Shown: positions 37,985-46,808, counted from the stretch's first letter. The stretch is 64,000 nt of DNA from Micromonospora chalcea (GCF_002926165.1 NZ_MAGP01000104.1:28804-92803), one strand, 5' to 3'. Made by a program: numbers and translations. Notes: generated by a model not told the origin, from the letters alone.

Positions 37985-38110
37985 TCCGGCGGAGGATACC
38001 TAAAAGTCAGAAGTATTCATGTTATGTACGTCTATTCCACGCATGATGAAACGAGGGTGGCAAAAGCGACAAGAGGTTGCTGGGATGGGAGGCACAATCC
38101 CGACCTTGGA
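37985..38110 (+). promoter_or_regulatory. AT-rich leader upstream of the C5-epimerase-like gene
   Basis: About 126 bp with clearly lower GC than the surroundings, especially 37999-38060, including the run AAGTATTCATGTTATGTACG. It lies between two divergent genes and before the secreted epimerase gene, so it is probably a promoter region, but no clear -35/-10 pair can be chosen. Confidence 0.35.
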
Positions 38111-38116
38111 GGTCCC

Positions 38117-39571
38117 ATGAGGATCCGCCTGTCCTGGCGCGCGCCGGTGGCCGCGGTGCTCGCCCTCGGCCTGGCGGGGACGCCGGTGACCGGCGCGGCG
38201 GCGGCCCTCCCCGAGCGGAGCGCGACGCTCAGCGCGTACGCCCGGGACGGCTACCTGCCGCGCCTGCTGCCCGGCTCGGTCTCACCGACCTCGCGGCAGA
38301 TGACAGTCCCGCGGACCGACCCGCTGGCGCACGACGCCTCCGGGGTGCGGCTCTTCAACTGGCAGGACGTCCTCTACGACCACCCGGTGGTCCAGGCCGA
38401 CTGGGGGCTGGACAACCTCAACGCCTACCAGGTCACCGGTGACCGCTTCTTCCTGGACCGGGCGATCGCGCAGGCCCGGCGGAACCTGGACCGCAAGGTG
38501 GAGTCCCGCGGGGCGTGGTGGTACTCGTACCCCTTCGACCTGCCCCGGTGCACCGGGCTGGTGCTCCAGGCGCCCTGGTACAGCGCCATGGCGCAGGGGG
38601 AGCTGCTCAGCCTGTTCGTCCGGCTGTACGAGGTGACCGGCGACGCCACCTGGCGTACGGCGGCGGACCGCACGTTCCTCAGCCTCACGCTCGAACCGCA
38701 GCTCGGCGTGCCCTGGGTCAGCTGGACCGACGCGGACGGCTACCTGTGGCTGGAGGAATACCCGGACAGCCCGGGGGTGCGCGGGGAACGGGTCCTCAAC
38801 GGCATGATCTACGCGTTCTACGGCGTGTACGACTACTGGCGGATCACCCGGGACAGCCGGGCGGTGAGCCTGATGGACGGGACGGCCACGACGGTGCGGC
38901 GGTACGTGCCGGCCATATTGCGCGTCCCGCAGTGGGCCAGCCGGTACTCGGTCGGCTGCGCGCGTTCCTACCCGAGCTACCACCAGGTGCACACCCAGCA
39001 GATGCTCTCGCTGCACCAGCTGACCCATGCCGGCGTGTTCGCCGCGTACGCCGACGTGCTGCGCGCCGACTATCCGTACCCACCGGTCGACGGCATCGTG
39101 TGGTTCGGTCCCGGCTCCCACGTCGCCTACCAGTTCGATGCGGCCGGCCGGATCGTCGCGCAGAAGTCGATCAATCTGATCCGCTTCTCCACCGCCACCG
39201 CCGACCAGCGCGTCCGGGTGACCGGCCGGGGCGTCTACTACCGAATGGCCAACGGCGTGTTCGCCGGCATGTTCGTCGCGGAGGACGCCGCGAACCGGTG
39301 GCTCGCCGGGAAGTTCGTCCAGCACACGTACGCGCCCACCCGGTTGCTGACCGTGGAGCCCGGCACCTACACCGGCTACGCCTACGACAGCAGGTGGCAG
39401 GTGGTCGGGTCCAAGACCGTCACCTTCCCGCGCACCTCGGGCGCGCCGATGGGGGCCAGTGCCTGGGTGAACGGCCGCCTGAGCTACCAGGTCACCGCCG
39501 GCACCTACCTGGGCTACTGGCTGCCGGCGGCCCCCGGGCTGGTGCTGGGGGACGCGCCCCCGCTGCCCTAG
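38117..39571 (+). CDS. secreted D-glucuronyl C5-epimerase-like protein (paralogue 1)
   Basis: The 484-aa protein has a Sec-type signal peptide (VAAVLALGLAGTPVTGAAAA). The core follows the glucuronyl C5-epimerase C-terminal domain: GLDNLNAYQVTGDRFFLDRA, APWYSAMAQGELLSLFVRLY, LWLEEYPDSPG and RVLNGMIYAFYGVYDYW. This alpha/alpha fold converts D-glucuronyl to L-iduronyl units within glycans. After about residue 340 comes a beta-rich module (AYQFDAAGRIVAQKSINLIR) shared with the paralogue at 50.6 kb. ATG 38117 follows a TTGGAGG site. Its position beside the glycan genes suggests modification of an exported polysaccharide, but activity on uronates is inferred. Confidence 0.85.
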   Translation: MRIRLSWRAPVAAVLALGLAGTPVTGAAAALPERSATLSAYARDGYLPRLLPGSVSPTSRQMTVPRTDPLAHDASGVRLFNWQDVLYDHPVVQADWGLDNLNAYQVTGDRFFLDRAIAQARRNLDRKVESRGAWWYSYPFDLPRCTGLVLQAPWYSAMAQGELLSLFVRLYEVTGDATWRTAADRTFLSLTLEPQLGVPWVSWTDADGYLWLEEYPDSPGVRGERVLNGMIYAFYGVYDYWRITRDSRAVSLMDGTATTVRRYVPAILRVPQWASRYSVGCARSYPSYHQVHTQQMLSLHQLTHAGVFAAYADVLRADYPYPPVDGIVWFGPGSHVAYQFDAAGRIVAQKSINLIRFSTATADQRVRVTGRGVYYRMANGVFAGMFVAEDAANRWLAGKFVQHTYAPTRLLTVEPGTYTGYAYDSRWQVVGSKTVTFPRTSGAPMGASAWVNGRLSYQVTAGTYLGYWLPAAPGLVLGDAPPLP

Positions 39572-39606
39572 ACACAGGTCGTGGCGCGCCGGGCGAGTCG
39601 CTGCGC

Positions 39607-39612
39607 TAGCGT
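39607..39612 (+). promoter_or_regulatory. -10 box for a leaderless dGTPase-like mRNA
   Basis: TAGCGT followed by a 7-nt spacer and ATG 39620. No ribosome site is present. Confidence 0.5.
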
Positions 39613-39619
39613 GGCGATC

Positions 39620-41131
39620 ATGGAGGCACCTGCGGATCCGCGGGCCCGGCGGCTCTTCGGGGGCAGCGCCCGGGCACTCGGCGACCTGGCGGCCGGCCCG
39701 TTCCGGGCCGACCGGGACCGGATCGTCGGCTCGCCGTTCTTCGCCCGGCTGAACGGCGTCACCCAGGTGATCAGTCCCGGCGGGTCGGGGCTTCTGGTGC
39801 ACAACCGGCTCACCCACAGCCTGAAGGTCGCCCAGGTGGCGCGCGCGATCGCCGAGCGGCTGATGGCCGACCCGGTGTACCGGGACCTGCTGGACAAGCT
39901 CGGCGGCTGCGACCCGGAGGTGGTGGAGGCCGCCGCGCTCGCGCACGACCTCGGCCACCCGCCGTTCGGGCACCTGGGGGAGCGGGTGCTGGACCGGCTG
40001 GCCCGGCAGCGGCTCGGGCTGGCCGACGGCTTCGAGGGCAACGCCCAGTCGTACCGGATCGTCACCAGCACCGAGATCCGCGGCGCGGCGACCACCGGGC
40101 TGGATCTGACCGCGGCGGTCCGGGCCGCCATGCTGAAGTACCCGTGGACCCGGCTGGACCATCCCGACCCGCACCCCCGGCACCTCGACCCGGCGCCCCG
40201 CGGCGCGGCGGCCCCGCCGGAGGACCCGGAGAGCGGGTCGGTGAAGTTCGGCGCGTACCGCACCGAGCTGGACGACCTGCGTCAGGCGCGGGAGCCGTTC
40301 GCCGGCCGCATCCCGGACTGGCAGCAGACGCCCGAGGCGTCGGTGATGGACACCGCCGACGACATCGCGTACGCGATCCACGACGTGGAGGACTTCTACC
40401 GTGTCGGGGTGCTCCAGCAGGGCGCGGTGGCGGCCGAGCTGATGGCCTGGCAGCGCGAGTGCGGGCACCTGCGGTCGATCACCGCGTCCGCGCTGGAGGC
40501 GGCGGGCCGGCGCCCCGGCGCGGCGATCGAGCGGCTGCGCCGGCAACTGCACCGCAAGGACGGCTGGATCGCCGACGACGAGGCGTTCGCCGCCGCAGTC
40601 GAACACGTTCGCGAGGAGCTGGTGGAGGGGCTGCTGGCGCTGCCGTTCGACGGCTCGATCGAGGCGGAGCAGTACGTCGCCCGGTTCTCCGCGCGCTGGT
40701 CCACCCGCTTCGTGGACGCCATCACGGTGACCCCGGACCCGCACGTCCGCTCCGGGTACGTGCTGCTGGCCAAGGCGCAGTGGCACGAGGTGCAGGTGCT
40801 CAAGTTCGTGCACCACCGGTTCGTGCTGGCCCGCCCGGACCTGGCGCTGCACCAGCGCGGCCAGGCCCGGCTGCTGGGCACGCTGGTGGAGGCGCTCTGG
40901 GAGTGGCTGCTGGACCCGGACGAGGAGTCCCGGCTGCCGCGCCGGCTGCACGACCTGGTGGAGCTGGCCGAGGCGGAGCTGCACCCGCGTACCCCGGACC
41001 GGATCGGCCGGGCCCGGGGCCGGGCGATCGTCGACTTCGTCGCGCAGCTCACCGACGGTCAGGCGGTGGCCATGCTGGACGCGCTGTCGGGCCGTTCCGG
41101 CGCGCTCTGGACCGACGCCTTCGTGCTCTGA
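39620..41131 (+). CDS. HD-domain dNTP triphosphohydrolase (dGTPase-like)
   Basis: The 503-aa protein shows the dGTPase order: HNRLTHSLKVAQVARAI with the first metal His (about 66), AALAHDLGHPPFGHLGE with the HD pair (109-110), ADGFEGNAQSYRIVT, and DTADDIAYAIHDVEDF near 244-258 with the last metal Asp. These enzymes hydrolyse dGTP and other dNTPs to deoxynucleosides and triphosphate, and are cytoplasmic oligomers. All metal ligands are present. The frame is open to 39581; ATG 39620 is preferred by the leaderless -10 box. It converges on the acetyltransferase gene with a 7-bp gap. Confidence 0.9.
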   Translation: MEAPADPRARRLFGGSARALGDLAAGPFRADRDRIVGSPFFARLNGVTQVISPGGSGLLVHNRLTHSLKVAQVARAIAERLMADPVYRDLLDKLGGCDPEVVEAAALAHDLGHPPFGHLGERVLDRLARQRLGLADGFEGNAQSYRIVTSTEIRGAATTGLDLTAAVRAAMLKYPWTRLDHPDPHPRHLDPAPRGAAAPPEDPESGSVKFGAYRTELDDLRQAREPFAGRIPDWQQTPEASVMDTADDIAYAIHDVEDFYRVGVLQQGAVAAELMAWQRECGHLRSITASALEAAGRRPGAAIERLRRQLHRKDGWIADDEAFAAAVEHVREELVEGLLALPFDGSIEAEQYVARFSARWSTRFVDAITVTPDPHVRSGYVLLAKAQWHEVQVLKFVHHRFVLARPDLALHQRGQARLLGTLVEALWEWLLDPDEESRLPRRLHDLVELAEAELHPRTPDRIGRARGRAIVDFVAQLTDGQAVAMLDALSGRSGALWTDAFVL

Positions 41132-41138
41132 GGGCCGC

Positions 41139-41783
41139 TCAGCGGGCCGGTACTCCCTTGACCACGATCTCCGGCGGCACGTCGCGTACCACGCACGCGC
41201 CGGCGCCGACCGTCGCACCGGCGCCGACCCGCAGGCCGGGGAGCACCACCGCGCCCGCTCCGATCAGCGCGGCGGTGTCGAGGCGGCAGTCGCCCGACAC
41301 GGCCGCGAGCGGGTGCAGGGAGACGTAGTCGCCGACCACGCAGTCGTGCGCGAGTGTGGCGTTCTGGTTGACGTGCAGGTGCCGCCCGGCGGTGACGTTG
41401 GTGGTGATCCGGCCACCGGCGAACACCACCAGGCCCTCGGCCGACACCAGGTCCGGGCCGACGGTGGCGTCCGGGTGGACGAGACTCGCCGCCGGCCTGC
41501 CGTACGTGTCGACCCGCGCGCCCACCTTCTGCCGGACACGTGGGTCGCCCAGGCCGAGGACGACGTGGGTCTGCGGCGGTAGTTGGCCGAGCGCCGCCAC
41601 GGTCCCCAGGTACGGCGCGCCACACGACTCGGCGCGTTTGCGGTTCTGCTCGGACGGGTTGTCGTCGACGAAGCCGGCCAGCCGCCACGGCCGCCGCGCG
41701 GCGGACTCGTTGACCGCCGCCACGATCTGGGCGATCTCCCGGCCGTGGCCGCCGCACCCGACGACGACGAGGTCGAGGGTCAC
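41139..41783 (-). CDS. PglD/EpsM/NeuD-like sugar O/N-acetyltransferase
   Basis: The 214-aa protein has an N-terminal Rossmann-like sugar-binding domain (LVVVGCGGHGREIAQIV) and a C-terminal left-handed beta-helix of hexapeptide repeats (VHPDATVGPDL, NVTAGRHLHVNQNATLAHDC, GAGAVVLPGLRVGAGATVGA). In this family the His in the NATLAHDC region is the catalytic base for acetyl transfer from acetyl-CoA to a 4-amino-sugar nucleotide. GTG 41783 overlaps the sugar transferase stop by GTGA, so it pairs with a PglC/EpsL-like enzyme, exactly as in eps and pgl operons. The likely substrate is the amino sugar made by the PglE-like enzyme 8 kb away. Confidence 0.88.
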   Translation of the reverse strand: MTLDLVVVGCGGHGREIAQIVAAVNESAARRPWRLAGFVDDNPSEQNRKRAESCGAPYLGTVAALGQLPPQTHVVLGLGDPRVRQKVGARVDTYGRPAASLVHPDATVGPDLVSAEGLVVFAGGRITTNVTAGRHLHVNQNATLAHDCVVGDYVSLHPLAAVSGDCRLDTAALIGAGAVVLPGLRVGAGATVGAGACVVRDVPPEIVVKGVPAR

Positions 41784-42481
41784 CGGGACCCGCTTCCCGC
41801 GGTCGCCGCCACCGGATCCTCCGCGGCGGTGCCACGGAACTCGTGCGCGGTGGCGGCGCCGGGCGCGCTGATGCCCTGCTGCCGCAGCACCGCGACTGCG
41901 GTCCGGGCCAGGATGCGGGCGTCCAGCCGCAGGCTCCAGTGCTCCACGTAGCGCAGGTCGTAGGCGAAACGCTCCGCCCAGCCCAGTTCGTTGCGGCCGT
42001 TGACCTGCGCGAGCCCGGTGAGGCCGGGCCGGACGTCGTGCCGGCGGAACTGCTCCGGCGTGTAGAGGTCGCGGTAGCTGGTCGGGAACGGGCGCGGGCC
42101 GACCAGGCTCATGTCGCCGCGCAGGATGTTCCAGAGGCTGGGCAGCTCGTCCAGGCTGGTGGCCCGCAGCCAACGCCCCAGGGGCGTCAGCCGTGCCTGG
42201 TCGTCGCCGGGGGAGAAGCCGTCGCCGCCGCCCGCCATGGACCGGAACTTCAGGATGGTGAACTCCCCGCCGTACCGGCCGATGCGCCGCTGGCGGAAGA
42301 GGACCGGGCGGCCCATGCCGAGCAGCACCGCGACCGCCACCGCGGCCAGGATCGGTGCCGTCACCAGCAGGGCGGTCGCCGAGACGACGACGTCGACACC
42401 CCGTTTGACGGTGGCGGCGACGCCTGCCTGCGGTGTGGGTGTGCGGGGGTCTTCCACGCCTGGGGAGAGGCGAACCTGCAT
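41780..42481 (-). CDS. PglC/EpsL-like undecaprenyl-phosphate sugar phosphotransferase
   Basis: The 233-aa protein is a small bacterial sugar transferase (monotopic phosphoglycosyl transferase). After a 25-residue leader comes the re-entrant membrane helix (VKRGVDVVVSATALLVTAPI), then RPVLFRQRRIGRYG, FTILKFRSM, SLDELPSLWNILRGDMSLVG and RPGLTGLAQVNGRN. The Asp-Glu pair in SLDELP is the catalytic dyad. It puts the first sugar-phosphate on undecaprenyl phosphate. There is no N-terminal multi-helix domain, unlike WbaP. A GGAGGA site precedes ATG 42481. Paired with a PglD-like acetyltransferase, it probably uses a bacillosamine-like donor. Confidence 0.92.
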   Translation of the reverse strand: MQVRLSPGVEDPRTPTPQAGVAATVKRGVDVVVSATALLVTAPILAAVAVAVLLGMGRPVLFRQRRIGRYGGEFTILKFRSMAGGGDGFSPGDDQARLTPLGRWLRATSLDELPSLWNILRGDMSLVGPRPFPTSYRDLYTPEQFRRHDVRPGLTGLAQVNGRNELGWAERFAYDLRYVEHWSLRLDARILARTAVAVLRQQGISAPGAATAHEFRGTAAEDPVAATAGSGSR

Positions 42482-42494
42482 GCTGTCCTCCGGC

Positions 42495-42510
42495 CGCTGA
42501 CTCGTCAGCG
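42495..42510. promoter_or_regulatory. palindrome in the leader of the sugar transferase operon
   Basis: CGCTGAC-TC-GTCAGCG, perfect 7-bp arms, 14 nt upstream of ATG 42481. A lower-GC stretch (42515-42560) with CGCAAATATGCG follows on the upstream side and may hold the promoter. The dyad could be an operator or an mRNA hairpin. Confidence 0.4.
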
Positions 42511-42566
42511 AACAGAGTACGCAAATATGCGCAGAAGATTGCCTTGTCCGAATTTTTCGGCGTGGC

Positions 42567-43712
42567 TCAGGCGACCGACTGCCACCAGCCGTCGACCGCC
42601 GGCGGCTCGTCCACGACCACCCGCTCGCCCGGGCGCGGCACTGCGAGCCGCACGTCGCGCGCCTTCGCCTCGGCCCAGAGCCGGTCCACCGGCTCGGACC
42701 AGTCGTGCAGGGCCAGGTTGAACGTGCCCCAGTGCACCGGCACCAGCAGTCCGCCGCGTACGTCGAGGTGGGCGGCGACCGCCTCCTCCGGGAACATGTG
42801 GATGTGCGGCCACGCCCTGTCGTACGCGCCGATCTGCATCAGCGTCACGTCGAACGGGCCGTGCTCGGCGCCGATCGCGGCGTATCCGTCGAAGTAGCCG
42901 GAGTCGCCGGTGTAGAAGACCTTCCGGTGCGTACCGGTGATCGTCCAGGAGCTCCACAGCGTGCCGTCGCGGCGCAGTCCGCGCCCGGAGAAGTGCTGCG
43001 CGGCGGTGGCGGTGAGCGTCAGCCCGCCGGCCCGGTGGCTCTCCGACCAGTCCAGCTCGACGATCCGGTGCTCGGGTACGCCCCAGCGGGCCAGGTGGGC
43101 GCCGACGCCGAGCGGCACCACGAACGGTGCGGACTGGAGATCGGCCAGCGTGCGGACGGTCTCCATGTCGAGGTGGTCGTAGTGGTCGTGTGAGATCAGC
43201 ACCGCGTCGAGCGGGGGCAGGTCGGTGAGGCGGACCGGCGGCTCGTGGATGCGCCGCGGGCCGACCAGCCCGGACGGGGAGCACCTGTCGCTCCACACCG
43301 GGTCGAGCAGCACCCGCTGCCCCTCGATCTCGACGAGCGTGGAGGCGTGGCCGTACCAGACGACGTTCAGCTCGCGGGCCGGGTCGGCGGCCGGCGCGGC
43401 GCCGGGGCGCAGCAGCGGCACCGGGCTGCCCGGCCGCCGCTTCTGCTTGCCGAAGACCAGCTCCCGGAGCAGGTTGCGGCCCGGGTCGGCGACCATGGTG
43501 GCGCTGGCGCCGGCCGGGTTGTGGAAGGTGCCGTCGCGGAAGCGCGGTGACCGGGCCGCCCGTTCCGCCCGGGCGCCGGTGAGCCGTCCGCCGAGCTGCG
43601 CCGGTACGTCCCGCGCCGTCCAGGCCAGCCCGGCGACGGCGGCCAGCCCGGCGAGCTTCCACACCCGCCCGCCGCGCGTCCGGTCCGGTTCCTGCCCCGT
43701 TGCTTCCCGCAT
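42567..43712 (-). CDS. MBL-fold metal-dependent hydrolase (UlaG/NAPE-PLD-like)
   Basis: The 381-aa protein has an N-terminal hydrophobic stretch (KLAGLAAVAGLAWTA) that could anchor it, then the MBL core: NVVWYGHASTLVEIEGQRVL, LDPVWSDRCSP, VLISHDHYDHLD (HxHxDH metal motif), AAQHFSGRGL, FYTGDSGYFDGY and LLVPVHWGTFNLALHDW. This is the Lactamase_B_2 pattern of UlaG and N-acyl-PE phospholipase D. The substrate is not known; a lipid or phosphodiester substrate is a reasonable guess. ATG 43712 follows GGAGGG. It lies 82 bp after an SDR gene and may be cotranscribed. Confidence 0.87.
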   Translation of the reverse strand: MREATGQEPDRTRGGRVWKLAGLAAVAGLAWTARDVPAQLGGRLTGARAERAARSPRFRDGTFHNPAGASATMVADPGRNLLRELVFGKQKRRPGSPVPLLRPGAAPAADPARELNVVWYGHASTLVEIEGQRVLLDPVWSDRCSPSGLVGPRRIHEPPVRLTDLPPLDAVLISHDHYDHLDMETVRTLADLQSAPFVVPLGVGAHLARWGVPEHRIVELDWSESHRAGGLTLTATAAQHFSGRGLRRDGTLWSSWTITGTHRKVFYTGDSGYFDGYAAIGAEHGPFDVTLMQIGAYDRAWPHIHMFPEEAVAAHLDVRGGLLVPVHWGTFNLALHDWSEPVDRLWAEAKARDVRLAVPRPGERVVVDEPPAVDGWWQSVA

Positions 43713-43794
43713 ACTCGTCCCTCCGCCGTGTCCCGCCGTACACGGTAACCACAGTCGTCCCGGTCCGCCCGCACGCCGGCCACCCACGCCACGG

Positions 43795-44736
43795 TCAGGG
43801 CAGCCGGCGGCGTACCGCGGACGCCACAGTCGCCGCGCGTCCGCCCACGGCCCGGACCACCTGGGACACCTCCGGCAGCCACCCGCCGCGGACCGCCTCA
43901 CCGGCCGGGTTCGGCGTGAACACGATGCCCCGGTGGGCGGCGATCGGCTGCCGGGTCAGCCCGGCCCGGCGCATCAGCGGTCCGACCAGCGCGTCGTACA
44001 CCCCGGGCAGGGCGGTGAAGCCGAAGCGCATGACCACGTTGAGCCGCCCCACCGACACCTCGCGGCGCGGCCGGTCGAGGCAGTGCGCGATGGCCCGCGC
44101 CACCCGTTCGGGCGAGGCGATCGGCGGCGGCGGACGGCCGACCCGGCCGAGGTAGTTGGCCGCCTGCCGGTAGACGGGTGTGTCCACGCTGCCCGGGTTG
44201 ACCAGGCAGATCGCGACGCCCGGCGTCTCCCGTGCCTCCTGCTGGAGCGTGCGGGCCAGCCCTTGCAGGCCCCACTTGGCGGCCACGTAGCCGCTCATGT
44301 AGGGCGCGGTGATGTGTCCGAGCACCGAGCCGGTGAGCACGAGCGTGCCGCCGCCGGCCCGGAACCGGAGCAGCGCCTCCCGGGCCACCGCCGCGGCGGC
44401 CAGCAGGTCGGTGCGGACCACCTGCTCGAACACCTCGGCCGGTGTCTCGTCGAAACGGCCGTAGGACATCACCGCGGCGGTGTGCACCCAGGCGTCGACG
44501 CGGCCGTACTCGGCCTGCGCCGCGTCGGCGAGCGCGGCCACCGCGCCGGGCTCGGTCACGTCCATCGGTACGGCGATCGCCCGCGCGCCCGCGGCCCGGC
44601 ACTCGTCGCGCACCTCGTCGAGCGTGGCGGGGGAGCGGGCCGCGAGGACCAGGCGGTCCCCGCGGCCCGCCAGCTCCAGGGCGGTCGCCCGGCCGATCCC
44701 GCTGGTCGCGCCGGTGACGACCACCGTCCGGGTCAC
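43795..44736 (-). CDS. SDR-family NAD(P)-dependent oxidoreductase
   Basis: The 313-aa classical SDR has TVVVTGATSGIGRATALELA (TGxxxGxG), VHTAAVMSYGRFDE (NNAG-like position altered to HTAA), LTGSVLGHITAPYMSGYVAA with the YxxxK Tyr-Lys pair (SGYVAAK), and LVNPGSVDTPVYRQAAN. The C-terminal 60 residues, beyond the core, are Arg/Pro-rich. GTG 44736 overlaps the ADH stop (GTGA), so the two enzymes are translationally coupled. Substrate unknown. The altered NNAG motif may affect cofactor binding but is common among relatives. Confidence 0.87.
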   Translation of the reverse strand: MTRTVVVTGATSGIGRATALELAGRGDRLVLAARSPATLDEVRDECRAAGARAIAVPMDVTEPGAVAALADAAQAEYGRVDAWVHTAAVMSYGRFDETPAEVFEQVVRTDLLAAAAVAREALLRFRAGGGTLVLTGSVLGHITAPYMSGYVAAKWGLQGLARTLQQEARETPGVAICLVNPGSVDTPVYRQAANYLGRVGRPPPPIASPERVARAIAHCLDRPRREVSVGRLNVVMRFGFTALPGVYDALVGPLMRRAGLTRQPIAAHRGIVFTPNPAGEAVRGGWLPEVSQVVRAVGGRAATVASAVRRRLP

Positions 44737-45917
44737 GGCGCGAGCACGACCTTGACGCAGCCGTCCTCCTTCTTCTGGAACATCTCGTACGCCCGCGGCG
44801 CGTCGGTCAGCGGCAGCCGGTGGGTCCGCAGGTCCTCGACGCCCAGCGGGTCGTCGTCGCGCTCCAGCAGCGGGATGATCTCGTCGACCCAGCGGCGTAC
44901 GTGGCACTGGCCCATGCGCAGCTGGATGCCCCTGTCGAACATCTCCATCAGCGGCATCGGGTCCTGCTCGCCGCCGTACACGCCGGAGATCGACACGGTG
45001 CCGCCGCGCCGTACCGCCTTGAGCGCGGCGTGCAGCACCACGAGCCGGTCCACGCCGGCCTTGTCGGTCATCGCCTGGGCCAGCTTGTCCGGCAGCAGCC
45101 CGGCGGCGGTCTGGGCCATCTTGCCCAGCGGCGCGCCGTGCGCCTCCATGCCGACCGCGTCGATCACCGCGTCCGGGCCGCGCCCGTCGACCAGGTCGAT
45201 GAGCGTGCCGGGCACGTCGTCGAGCTGGCTGACGTCGAGCACCTCGATGCCGTGCCGGCGGGCCATCTCCAGCCGCTCGGGGACCAGGTCCAGCCCGATC
45301 ACCCGGCCCGCGCCGAGGTGCCGGCCGATCCGGGCGCTGAACTGCCCGACCGGGCCGAGCCCGAACACGGCGAGCGTGCCGCCGGGCGGGACGTCCGCGT
45401 ACTTCACCGCCTGCCAGGCGGTGGGCAGGATGTCGGAGAGGTAGAGCCAGCGCTCGTCCGGGCCGGTGTCCGGGATCGTGATCGGGCCGAACTGGGCCTG
45501 CGGCACGCGCAGGTACTCGGCCTGGCCGCCGGGGATCGAGCCGTACAGCGAGGTGTAGCCGAACAGGGACGCGCCCTTGCCCTGGCTCTTGACCTGCGTG
45601 GTCTCGCACTGGGCGTAGAGCTGCCGCTCGCACATCCAGCACGAGCCGCAGGAGATGTTGAACGGGACGACCACCCGGTCGCCCTTCTTGAGCCGGGTCA
45701 CCCCGGGCCCGACCTCCTCGACGACGCCCATCGGCTCGTGCCCGAGGACGTCGCCGGGCTTCAGGTACGGCCCGAGCACCTCGTACAGGTGCAGGTCGGA
45801 ACCGCAGATGGCGGTCGAGGTGATCCGGACGATCGCGTCGGTCGGCTCCTCGATCCGGGGGTCCGGGACGTCCTCGACGCGAACGTCCCGCTTGCCGTGC
45901 CAGGTCAGTGCCTTCAT
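44733..45917 (-). CDS. zinc-dependent alcohol dehydrogenase (formaldehyde dehydrogenase-like MDR)
   Basis: The 394-aa MDR enzyme has catalytic-zinc Cys in STAICGSDLHLYE, GHEPMGVVEEVG with the zinc-binding His/Glu, and the four structural-zinc cysteines in SCGSCWMCERQLYAQCE. The NAD site is VFGLGPVGQFSARIG. An insertion after SQGKGASLFGYTSLYG is typical of the glutathione-independent formaldehyde dehydrogenase group, which also contains dismutases. A GGAGAGG site precedes ATG 45917. It heads an ADH-SDR operon behind the sdhCAB terminator. Physiological substrate is not known. Confidence 0.9.
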   Translation of the reverse strand: MKALTWHGKRDVRVEDVPDPRIEEPTDAIVRITSTAICGSDLHLYEVLGPYLKPGDVLGHEPMGVVEEVGPGVTRLKKGDRVVVPFNISCGSCWMCERQLYAQCETTQVKSQGKGASLFGYTSLYGSIPGGQAEYLRVPQAQFGPITIPDTGPDERWLYLSDILPTAWQAVKYADVPPGGTLAVFGLGPVGQFSARIGRHLGAGRVIGLDLVPERLEMARRHGIEVLDVSQLDDVPGTLIDLVDGRGPDAVIDAVGMEAHGAPLGKMAQTAAGLLPDKLAQAMTDKAGVDRLVVLHAALKAVRRGGTVSISGVYGGEQDPMPLMEMFDRGIQLRMGQCHVRRWVDEIIPLLERDDDPLGVEDLRTHRLPLTDAPRAYEMFQKKEDGCVKVVLAP

Positions 45918-46000
45918 GCCTGTATGTCCCCTCTCCGGTGCCGTCCATCGGACTGCTACCCGCGAGAGGCGGCTTGAATCGGCGGCGGCCCCCGTACGAG

Positions 46001-46040
46001 CGCGACCGCCGCACCCCTGGATGCGGGTGCGGCGGTCGCG
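46001..46040 (-). terminator. terminator of the sdhCAB operon
   Basis: Perfect 16-bp stem (CGCGACCGCCGCACCC with its complement at 46025-46040) and an 8-nt loop, starting 20 nt beyond the sdhB stop. There is no T-run, as is usual in high-GC actinomycetes. Confidence 0.8.
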
Positions 46041-46059
46041 TGGGTCGTGCCGTGTCCGG

Positions 46060-46808
46060 TCAGGAGCCGGCGCGCTTGGCGGTCGCCTTCAGGTAGTCCC
46101 GGTTGAGCCGGCCGATGGTGTTCAGCGGGATGCCCTTCGGGCAGGCCGCCGCGCACTCGCCGATGTTCGTGCAGCCGCCGAAGCCGGCCTCGTCGTGCGC
46201 GTCCACCATGCCGATCACCCGGGTGTAGCGCTCCGGCTGGCCCTGCGGCAGCAGCGAGAGCTGGGTGATCTTCGCGGCGGTGAACAGCATGCCGGAGCCG
46301 TTCGGGCAGGCCGCCACGCAGGCGCCGCAGCCGATGCAGGCGGCCGACTCGAACGCGGCGTCGGCGTCGGCCTTCGGCACCGGCACCGAGTGCGCCTCCG
46401 GTGCGCTGCCGGTCGGCGCGGTGACGTAGCCGCCGGCGGCGATGATCTGGTCGAACGCGTTGCGGTTGACCACCAGGTCCTTGACGACCGGGAAGGCCCG
46501 GGCCCGCCACGGCTCGATGTCGATCGTGTCGCCGTCGGAGAACTGCCGCATGTGCAGCTGGCAGGCGGTGGTGCCGCGCTGCGGGCCGTGCGCCTCACCG
46601 TTGATCATGAGGCTGCACATGCCGCAGATGCCCTCGCGGCAGTCGTGGTCGAACGCGACCGGCTCCTCGCCGTCGAGGATCAGCCGCTCGTTGAGCACGT
46701 CGAGCATCTCCAGGAAGGACATGTCCGGGGACACGTCCTGCACCGGGTAGGTCACCATCCGACCCTTGTCCTCGGGGCCGTGCTGGCGCCAGATGCGCAG
46801 GGTCAGGT

